From Pseudoalteromonas aurantia (GTDB lineage Bacteria; Pseudomonadota; Gammaproteobacteria; Enterobacterales; Alteromonadaceae), in contig NZ_PNBY01000061.1 of assembly GCF_005886875.1 (NCBI RefSeq), positions 1 through 43,709 on the forward strand: a stretch of 43,709 bases of DNA, in the 5' to 3' direction. The notes beneath the pieces were generated by a model. It was not told where the DNA came from. It was given only the letters and a program-made list of their open reading frames with translations, and searched no databases. Below, in pieces: positions 38,134 through 43,709 of this stretch. Within the stretch, counting starts at the first letter, position 1. Each line of letters starts with the position of its first letter. A program made the translations under genes and the position numbers.

Positions 38134-39435
38134 TTAAAACCAAATAAATAATGCCAATATTAACCCTAAACCCAGTAATGGCACCACAACAGTCAGTATG
38201 GCTAAAGGCCCATAAGCCGCTTGGTGTGTTTCTTTACAAATCGCACGAACAGTTGTCACCACATAGCCATTGTGAGGTAACGTGTCAATCGCCCCAGAAC
38301 TAATGGCGACCACTCGATGTAACTCACTATTATCAACACCGAGATCCAAATAGTGTGGGGCAACTAATGGCAGTGCAATCGCTTGTCCACCTGACGCTGA
38401 TCCAGTTAGCCCAGCAATGACACTGACCGCTATGGCCGCACCGACTAACTCATTGCCCGGGATTTGCGTCATCAACGCCACCGCCTCTTGAAAAGCAGGG
38501 GTTTCTTTCGCAACCGCGCCAAATCCCACAACAGCCGCGGTATTACCAATTGCAACCAAAGCCCCTGTGGTCGCTGAGTTTACAGCATCAGACATATTCA
38601 AAAAAAACTTAAAGTTGATAATAAGTAAACTCAAAACCCCGCCTAATAACGCCACCATGAGCGCATTTTGCTGTAAAGCATCATGTAATGAGAAAGATAA
38701 CCCCAACACGACCAATAAAGGCAGAATGCCGGTAATTGGGTGCGGCAAATCTCGTGAAATATGACGTTCATCACTGTCTCGTACCTCAAACACCTCTCCA
38801 TTGATTTGTGCTTTTTTTATCATCCATGTCAGTAAGACGTAACCTAATAGCGCCATAAATATCGCGATAATTACACTTTCTTGCCATGCCGCATAAGGGG
38901 AAGTATTTAGGTATTTTATCGGGATCCAATTTTGAATTTCTGGAGAGCCTGCTGATGTCATGGTAAAAGTAACTGAGCCAAAAGCCAAAGTCGCGGGAAT
39001 AAAACGGCGCGGTAAATTAGCATCTTTAAATAAGCTTAATGCCATTGGATACACTGAAAATGCCACAATAAATACGCTAACCCCCCCATAGGTTAACACT
39101 GCACACGACGAGACAACTGCTAATACCGCATACTTCATACCTAAAGTGTTCACAATACACCTTGCAATTGCATCTGCGGCACCCGTATTTTCCATGAATT
39201 TACCAAACAAAGAGCCTAATAAAAACATAAAAAACCAAGCTTGCACAAACCCAGAAAAGCCACTCATATACCCACTGATAAAGCTTATTTCCTGACCCGT
39301 TGGAAACACTATAATTCCACTCGTTATAGCAACAACTAAAGCACACAGCGGCGCAGATATAAATAGATTAACACCTCGCAATGTGAGTAAAATTAACGCG
39401 ACTAAAGCGCATGCAAGACCCACTAAACTGAGCAT
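38134..39435 (-). CDS. GntP family permease
   Basis: A 433-residue inner-membrane transporter with about 12 hydrophobic segments. The GntP-like pattern includes TYGGVSVFIVAFSVYPMA, LTGSASGGQAIALPLVAP and SSGAIDTLPHNGYVVTTVRA. The family carries gluconate, citrate or 3-hydroxybutyrate-type acids by proton symport; the substrate cannot be read here. An AGGTGG SD precedes the ATG. Downstream (38017-38040) an ATGGTGT/ACACCAT inverted repeat without a T-run may be a weak end signal. It is not in an obvious operon. Confidence 0.83.
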   Translation of the reverse strand: MLSLVGLACALVALILLTLRGVNLFISAPLCALVVAITSGIIVFPTGQEISFISGYMSGFSGFVQAWFFMFLLGSLFGKFMENTGAADAIARCIVNTLGMKYAVLAVVSSCAVLTYGGVSVFIVAFSVYPMALSLFKDANLPRRFIPATLAFGSVTFTMTSAGSPEIQNWIPIKYLNTSPYAAWQESVIIAIFMALLGYVLLTWMIKKAQINGEVFEVRDSDERHISRDLPHPITGILPLLVVLGLSFSLHDALQQNALMVALLGGVLSLLIINFKFFLNMSDAVNSATTGALVAIGNTAAVVGFGAVAKETPAFQEAVALMTQIPGNELVGAAIAVSVIAGLTGSASGGQAIALPLVAPHYLDLGVDNSELHRVVAISSGAIDTLPHNGYVVTTVRAICKETHQAAYGPLAILTVVVPLLGLGLILALFIWF

Positions 39436-39637
39436 AATGCCACCTGTAAATTCCTTGATATCTGCCCCGCTTGCTCAAGTAGTATTATGGCCAAAACTCG
39501 TAAAGGATACGCACCATGCTCGCTTTATATACATGTTTCCTAAGCTATGACTTCAGGCTAGATTGTATATTTGGCAGTTCGGGATTCTTATTGTCGTTAG
39601 AGATAACTTATGCTAAATAGATGAAAAAGTATACATA

Positions 39638-40330
39638 TTAGAGTTTGTAACGTTGCTTAAAGGCAGTGGTTTGTGCTCTAGAAAGGGAAACACTCATCTT
39701 ATTTTCTAAAATCACCTCAAGTGTTCCTCCTGACTCCTGTTCCAATGAGGCAATATAATGTATATTAAACAACCAACTACGATTTGCTCTAAAAAAGGGC
39801 TCCTCAGGCAAGCGTTCAGCAATATTAGCCAACGTACGATATACGCTAACAGCCCGATCTTGAGTATGTAAACGCGTATAATTGCCCATTGCTTCAAATA
39901 CTTGAACTTCTTCTAAGGCTATAAAAAAGCAACGTTGGCCATCTTTAATAAAAAAACGACTATCCACTTCAAGAGGTGTCTGTAACTTCTTATATTTCTC
40001 GATTGCAATAGCCAAGCGTGCTTGTGTTACAGGCTTTAACAAATAATCTAATGCATTCACTTCAAAGGATTTAACAGCAAAGTCATCGTGCGCTGTAACA
40101 AAAATCACATGAGGCACGTAACTCAGTTGCGCCAGCAAATCAAAACCGCTGCCACTAGGCATGTTAATGTCAAGGAGCAATAAATCTGGCTGTAACTGCT
40201 CAATCACTGCTTTCGCCTCAATAATATCAGGCACCTCAGCAACTACTTCTAAATCGCCCAGTTCATTAAGTTGGGCTTTAAGTTCAAGTCGCGCCAAATG
40301 ACTGTCATCAACAATAACAACTTTGTTCAT
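39638..40330 (-). CDS. LytTR-type response regulator
   Basis: A 230-residue DNA-binding regulator. The receiver (1-120) has VIVDDSHLARLELKAQL, the phospho-Asp in LLLDINMPSGSGF, and VTAHDDFAVKSFEVNALDYL with K in LLKPV. A C-terminal LytTR domain (~130-230) has VQVFEAMGNYTRLHT and FFRANRSWLFNIHYI. It overlaps the sensor kinase gene by 4 nt (ATGA), so the pair is translationally coupled. It is the last gene of a four-gene unit. Confidence 0.93.
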   Translation of the reverse strand: MNKVVIVDDSHLARLELKAQLNELGDLEVVAEVPDIIEAKAVIEQLQPDLLLLDINMPSGSGFDLLAQLSYVPHVIFVTAHDDFAVKSFEVNALDYLLKPVTQARLAIAIEKYKKLQTPLEVDSRFFIKDGQRCFFIALEEVQVFEAMGNYTRLHTQDRAVSVYRTLANIAERLPEEPFFRANRSWLFNIHYIASLEQESGGTLEVILENKMSVSLSRAQTTAFKQRYKL

Positions 40331-41388
40331 ACTGTCTCCTTAGGTATTTCGATGACTGTAGCTATGGTCTCACCCCGAACCATACGAGTAATCGACCCTT
40401 CACCGCGATATAATAAGCCTAATCGCTCTTCTATGTTTTTAGTTGCTAGCCCGAGGCCATCCGATGGCTGAGCACTTACGACCAAGGGGTTGACAACCTC
40501 AATGTACAATTTTTCTTCACACCATACCTTTACTGCGACGACCCCGCCAACCCGGTTTTTTGCAATTCCATGTTTGATGGCGTTTTCTAAGCACAATTGA
40601 AGAATCATTTTAGGCATTAATAAGCGCTCTGCGTCTGAAGCCACGTTAACTTCAATTTGCAAACGATCCGCTAAACTAATTTTACAAAGGCTGAGATAAT
40701 GCTGAGCATTTTCAAGCTCCTGACTTAAAGGTACTTTATCGTCTTGATTAGCTTGTAGAGAGTAACGCAACATATCTGCTAGCTCTGCAAGGCTTGCTCG
40801 TGCTTGCGTCGGTTGAGCCAATATAAGCGCACGAATATCATTAATCGCATTAAACAAAAAGTGAGGATTAAGCTGACTATTGAGTGCTTGCAACTGACTC
40901 ACCGTTAACAATGCATACGCTGTACTCAAACACTTTATCTTACTCAAAGCCAAATACCCAAATGACCAAAGCAAGGTGAGACCTAACATATTTAACCCAT
41001 TGCTCAACCCCACAGTTTCAATAATAAACCCCAGTTGTGATGTTGGAATAGGGTAAGACATCCCAATGTGTGCTAAAAAGAACACGCCACATAACAAAAT
41101 TGTTGTTGCTATTAAAGTTGCGAAACACGACCCAACTACTAAAAAACCAAACTGCAATACATTACTCTTATTATGTAGTTGCTTTTTATAAACACATCGT
41201 ACGAAGTAAGTGATAAAAGCCCCTGAGAAAAGAAATATTGCGCCGTAAATAGCTTCATTCCAACTTGCATAAGGGTTTTGCATCACGATGATTGTCAGAA
41301 ACAGGTATGCAAATAACCAACTAATTGAGTGACACACAATAAAGATATAACGCTGACTAAATAAATACTGGAGTTGTAAATACTTCAT
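40327..41388 (-). CDS. LytS/YehU-type sensor histidine kinase
   Basis: A 353-residue membrane kinase. Four hydrophobic segments span ~12-150. A His_kinase domain has the phospho-accepting LNSQLNPHFLFNAINDIRAL, and the HATPase has LCLENAIKHGIAKNR and GLGLATKNIEERL. There is no PAS or GAF domain; the sensor is probably the membrane region. It overlaps the response regulator downstream and the serine hydrolase upstream by 4 nt each. Confidence 0.92.
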   Translation of the reverse strand: MKYLQLQYLFSQRYIFIVCHSISWLFAYLFLTIIVMQNPYASWNEAIYGAIFLFSGAFITYFVRCVYKKQLHNKSNVLQFGFLVVGSCFATLIATTILLCGVFFLAHIGMSYPIPTSQLGFIIETVGLSNGLNMLGLTLLWSFGYLALSKIKCLSTAYALLTVSQLQALNSQLNPHFLFNAINDIRALILAQPTQARASLAELADMLRYSLQANQDDKVPLSQELENAQHYLSLCKISLADRLQIEVNVASDAERLLMPKMILQLCLENAIKHGIAKNRVGGVVAVKVWCEEKLYIEVVNPLVVSAQPSDGLGLATKNIEERLGLLYRGEGSITRMVRGETIATVIEIPKETV

Positions 41389-42329
41389 TTCTCTTTTTCT
41401 TCTAACTGGCTTAATAAAGACATCGCAATGTTATTTGTATTGCACTCACCGCCAACCAGTACAATAACTCCCTGCTGCAGGATCGGATCAAATACCACCA
41501 TAGTACTAAACCCCGCGGTTTTCCCCTCATGAAAATACCAGCCGTTTAGACCTTTACTAAAGCCATATACCATATCATCGCTTAAACTTGTTAAACTAGC
41601 TTTTAGTATAGATTTAGTCTTAATATCAACACCTTCCCTCTGCCAATATGCTGAGATCCAATTAGCCATATCAGCAGCAGACGCCAAGACTCCACCGGCT
41701 CCAACTAGGCTATCAAAATGCCAATTAGCAACTTGCTTACCAAAGTGATTATGGCCTTTTAACCTATGTACAATTACGCCTGTCAAAGACAATGTAGCAT
41801 GCGCCATCTTTAACTTATTAAACACATGCTTTTGCATCATTGCTAATTGCGTCACCCCTAGCTCTTTTGCCATTTGCCAGCCCAATACCCCATAACCGAA
41901 ATTTGAATATACGTAGTTCCCTTTGCGCTCAATAGGCATCATGAGTGCTTGCTTCATTGCCTTAGTGTCAAAGGAAGCGTAAGGATCGTCTATACTTGGA
42001 GGGATCAAATTTTTAGGCAGTCTCGGCAGACCAGAACGATGTGTTAACAATTGTTTCAATGAATAATTATGGTGCTCAAATTCTTTCCCCAATAATTCTG
42101 AAAGTGGCGCCTCTAAAGACCAAACTTTATCCATCACTAATTGGCTGGCCAATAAAGCAAACAATGGCTTAGAAACGGAGCCTATTTCAAACAAGCTATT
42201 TTCATGCACGCCATCGCCATGAAAATAATAAGCTCGCCTGTCTTTGTCCAATATCACGATAGCAGCCGGCAGCTCACCAAATACTGGCGCTAGCTGTTGA
42301 GCTAACTTGCTCAATTCTAGTACTGGCAT
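41385..42329 (-). CDS. Beta-lactamase-fold (class C-like) serine hydrolase
   Basis: A 314-residue penicillin-binding/esterase-type hydrolase. It has the nucleophile motif SVSK (GSVSKPLFALLAS), the second-motif YSNFGY (Y-x-N) and a third-motif HEGKTAGFS region, with LLTHRSGLPRLP typical of the family. There is no signal peptide and no room for one: the preceding gene's stop is one base upstream of the ATG. It is probably cytoplasmic, or exported by an unrecognised route. True beta-lactamase activity is not implied. It overlaps the kinase gene by 4 nt. Confidence 0.85.
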   Translation of the reverse strand: MPVLELSKLAQQLAPVFGELPAAIVILDKDRRAYYFHGDGVHENSLFEIGSVSKPLFALLASQLVMDKVWSLEAPLSELLGKEFEHHNYSLKQLLTHRSGLPRLPKNLIPPSIDDPYASFDTKAMKQALMMPIERKGNYVYSNFGYGVLGWQMAKELGVTQLAMMQKHVFNKLKMAHATLSLTGVIVHRLKGHNHFGKQVANWHFDSLVGAGGVLASAADMANWISAYWQREGVDIKTKSILKASLTSLSDDMVYGFSKGLNGWYFHEGKTAGFSTMVVFDPILQQGVIVLVGGECNTNNIAMSLLSQLEEKEK

Positions 42330-42330
42330 A

Positions 42331-42975
42331 TCAGAGGGTATTAAAGACGTTTTTTTTCAATGTTAGTGGCATTTCAAAACCTTGCACGAACTTACCTTGA
42401 TAGCCCTCTTTACCGAGTTGACCTTCAAATTGCGCACCGATCATGTTAGAGCTAAAGGTCATGCGTTTATTATCAATTGTAAATTCATTCAGAGGAATAC
42501 CAAAACTCTGCTGAGCAGGGCTGTCAAGTGAAGTATAAAATCCATTTGCGACCACCGCGACCTGCAAAACAACAGGTAAAGGCTTACCATTCAAATCTAA
42601 ATCACCAAAGTATGAACCTTCAAACTCTAAAGACATCAGATCTTGCTCAGACAACTTGTGCAACGTGAGTGGCATCACTCTGCCTTGTGTAAAAGATCCA
42701 ACTAATTTATCTCCCTCAATCTCCCCTGTGAATTCAGCTTGGATCCGCGTATCTTTGAATGCTATTTTTGTCTCAGATACAGTAAACTCGGTTGGCGTTT
42801 TACCGAACGAGCCTTGGTTAGGGCTGTCTAATGTCATCTCATTTTTTGTTATATCAACATTCAGCCCAATAGTAAGAAATACATTTGGCTGAATTTCTAA
42901 CAGCCCTCGCCATTTATCTGCGGCATTTACTGATCCACACATCAATACGCTAACCAAAATCGTAAACCACTTCAT
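42331..42975 (-). CDS. Secreted protein with an internally duplicated ~75-residue domain
   Basis: A 214-residue exported protein with a signal peptide (MKWFTILVSVLMCGSVNA-AD). Two similar halves follow, each with D-S-P-x-Q-x-S-F-G-x-x-x-x-E-F-T, then an A-x-F-x-G (E/Q)-(I/L) strand and a G-x-F-x-Q-G-x-x-M-P-L-T-L ending. This lipocalin-like beta pattern is often found N-terminal to hydrolase domains in other proteins; here it is separate but next to a serine hydrolase. SD AAGGAG precedes ATG. First gene of the LytS/LytR unit. Function unknown. Confidence 0.75.
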   Translation of the reverse strand: MKWFTILVSVLMCGSVNAADKWRGLLEIQPNVFLTIGLNVDITKNEMTLDSPNQGSFGKTPTEFTVSETKIAFKDTRIQAEFTGEIEGDKLVGSFTQGRVMPLTLHKLSEQDLMSLEFEGSYFGDLDLNGKPLPVVLQVAVVANGFYTSLDSPAQQSFGIPLNEFTIDNKRMTFSSNMIGAQFEGQLGKEGYQGKFVQGFEMPLTLKKNVFNTL

Positions 42976-43012
42976 TTTCTTCTCCTTAACGTGAACATAA
43001 ATTAATAACCAT

Positions 43013-43028
43013 CACAGAGTTCACTGTG
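43013..43028. promoter_or_regulatory. Palindrome upstream of the four-gene unit
   Basis: CACAG-AGTTCA-CTGTG lies 38 bp before the start codon of the secreted duplicated-domain gene. It may be an operator. LytTR regulators usually bind direct repeats, so it need not be the LytR site. Confidence 0.3.
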
Positions 43029-43140
43029 TTACCTCTATTAGGTTGCTCCCAGTGTACATAAACAAATTAAAGATACGCTGCTTATATGCTTGAGCAGTGC
43101 AAAAACGATGTAAACAGTCCAAAAAAATAGATGCAAGTAA

Positions 43141-43159
43141 TTAAATGAGAACTATTTAC
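43141..43159 (+). promoter_or_regulatory. Fur-box-like site, upstream of the sRNA promoter
   Basis: TGAGAAC-T-ATTTACA within 43141-43159 matches the Fur 7-1-7 pattern TGATAAT-n-ATTATCA in 10 of 14 positions. It lies just upstream of the TTGACA -35 at 43169. Confidence 0.45.
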
Positions 43160-43168
43160 AAATAGATA

Positions 43169-43197
43169 TTGACAGTCAAGTAAATCTAACTGATAAT
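43169..43197 (+). promoter_or_regulatory. Sigma70 promoter of the candidate RyhB-like RNA
   Basis: The consensus -35 TTGACA (43169-43174), a 17-bp spacer, and -10 GATAAT (43192-43197). The predicted start is near 43204. A Fur-like sequence overlaps the -10. Confidence 0.7.
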
Positions 43198-43205
43198 CAA
43201 TCTCA
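43191..43205 (+). promoter_or_regulatory. Fur-box-like site overlapping the -10
   Basis: TGATAAT-C-AATCTCA matches the Fur 7-1-7 pattern in 12 of 14 positions. It covers the -10 element and start site, the classic position for repression by Fe-Fur. Confidence 0.6.
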
Positions 43206-43418
43206 ACAAAGCAAGTTTGACGGTTTGTTTTGTTATTTTACTCTAATTGTTTCTCGACCCTGAAACACGTGTGACACACGTTAACTGTCTAGGATGATAG
43301 CGATGTAATAACGCCCCTTATTACATCATATGTCACCCGCTCACTATTTTACTTGCTACATTGCTCATATCTGTGACGGTAGATATGACATTAGAAAAGC
43401 CCTAACAGGGCTTTTTTT
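43204..43418 (+). ncRNA. ryhB: Candidate RyhB-like iron-responsive small RNA
   Basis: A predicted transcript of about 215 nt from the Fur-flanked promoter to a strong terminator, with no plausible ORF. It contains ACATTGCTCA at 43358-43367, identical to 10 nt of the E. coli RyhB pairing core (recalled), in the expected position upstream of the terminator. A hairpin CATATCT/AGATATG (43366-43387) follows the core, and a 10-bp hairpin GATGTAATAA/TTATTACATC (43302-43327) precedes it. V. cholerae RyhB is also over 200 nt. RyhB-type RNAs, made when iron is scarce, pair with Hfq's help to mRNAs of iron-using proteins such as sodB. Exact ends and homology are inferred. Confidence 0.62.
43396..43418 (+). 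terminator. Intrinsic terminator of the candidate sRNA
   Basis: The 8-bp arms AAAGCCCT / AGGGCTTT with a 3-nt loop are followed by a run of T to 43418, a typical Rho-independent, Hfq-compatible 3' end. The region from 43419 to 43627 beyond it is AT-rich, with no gene I can recognise. Confidence 0.9.
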
Positions 43419-43627
43419 ATGTCCGTAATTTACACTAATCACCTAATTGAAATATTTAACAGTCACATTTTCTAATTCTTGATTTATTACAGTCGATATA
43501 AAACATCAAACATAGTGAACTCAATAAATTGAACCTCAAGTGTTCACACCTTTGTATCGTTTAAATTAAGTAAGCTCTTGTCTTTCCCACTTTGCTATCA
43601 TACTCGTACATAATCTGAGCTTCAAAA

Positions 43628-43646
43628 TTAAATGATAATTATTTGC
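43628..43646 (+). promoter_or_regulatory. Fur box at the right edge
   Basis: TGATAAT-T-ATTTGCA matches the Fur 7-1-7 pattern in 12 of 14 positions (13 of 19 against GATAATGATAATCATTATC). It lies 8 bp upstream of a TTGACA -35. Confidence 0.6.
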
Positions 43647-43654
43647 ATTTGGTG

Positions 43655-43683
43655 TTGACAACCCCTCAGATCTAATTAATAAT
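43655..43683 (+). promoter_or_regulatory. Promoter reading out of the right edge
   Basis: -35 TTGACA (43655-43660), 17-bp spacer, -10 AATAAT (43678-43683), pointing right and downstream of a Fur box. The regulated gene starts at or beyond the window edge. ATG at 43701 has only a poorly spaced AAGAG upstream, so I do not call a CDS. Confidence 0.5.
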
Positions 43684-43709
43684 CAATACCAACAAGAGTG
43701 ATGCATACT

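Noticed and set aside
41385..42329. A true class C beta-lactamase resistance gene
   Set aside because: It has only the general SxxK/YxN fold motifs, no signal peptide, and a regulatory operon context. The family is dominated by esterases and peptidases.
43701..43709. Possible ATG start of a gene at the right edge
   Set aside because: Only three codons are visible, the SD is too close, and the leader from the predicted start site would be about 10 nt.

Overview
The window is about 43.7 kb of chromosome from a marine gammaproteobacterium, most likely Pseudoalteromonas or a close Alteromonadales relative. This is inferred from moderate-to-low GC, the order murB-birA-coaX-(tRNA-Thr/Tyr/Gly/Thr)-tuf, a complete methionine-salvage set, ubiE-ubiJ-ubiB-tatABC, a stand-alone EF-G paralogue, and many two-component, c-di-GMP and chemotaxis proteins. 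It reads as ordinary core and lineage-specific chromosome. I see no prophage, CRISPR array, integrase or intact transposase.

Layout. 1-3.4 kb (minus): tuf start at the edge, four tRNAs with their own promoter, then coaX, birA and murB, overlapping by a few bases. 3.5-6.6 kb: a secreted M1 aminopeptidase, a periplasmic DUF2057 (YccT/CsgI-type) protein and hinT. 6.8-9.7 kb: a VpsT/CsgD-like LuxR regulator followed by a membrane hybrid histidine kinase. 9.9-16.8 kb: a 1112-residue secreted TolB-propeller/amidohydrolase protein and a 1096-residue chemoreceptor with a long array of HAMP-like repeats. 16.8-23.2 kb: methionine salvage. A broken omega-amidase (mtnU-like) pseudogene lies beside a KMTB aminotransferase (mtnE-like), then mtnBCD, mtnA and mtnK. 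Two near-identical MetJ-type operators sit in the two divergent promoter regions. 23.2-25.2 kb: a 203-bp MITE-like element wedged between mtnK and its terminator, and a DUF885 lipoprotein. 25.5-35.1 kb (plus): a degenerate GGDEF protein, then the ubiquinone/Tat run ubiE-ubiJ-ubiB-tatA-tatB-tatC-(secreted protein)-tatD-(7TM diguanylate cyclase)-hemB. 35.2-39.4 kb (minus): a small membrane protein, a second EF-G and a GntP-type permease. 39.6-43.0 kb (minus): a tightly overlapping four-gene unit of a secreted duplicated-domain protein, a beta-lactamase-fold serine hydrolase, and a LytS/LytR-type two-component pair.

The most interesting non-coding signal is at 43.14-43.42 kb. Two Fur-box-like sequences surround a good sigma70 promoter. 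About 215 nt downstream of the predicted start is a strong intrinsic terminator, with no convincing ORF between. The 3' part carries a 10-nt match to the E. coli RyhB core (ACATTGCTCA) followed by a hairpin. I read this as a candidate RyhB-type iron-responsive small RNA. A further Fur-box/promoter at the right edge points to another iron-regulated gene beyond the window.

Functionally, the salvage genes supply MtnK, A, B, C, D and E from methylthioribose to methionine; the upstream MTA nucleosidase is not here. The omega-amidase that normally clears ketoglutaramate after MtnE is destroyed. No searches were run; all calls come from reading the sequence and recalled family knowledge.
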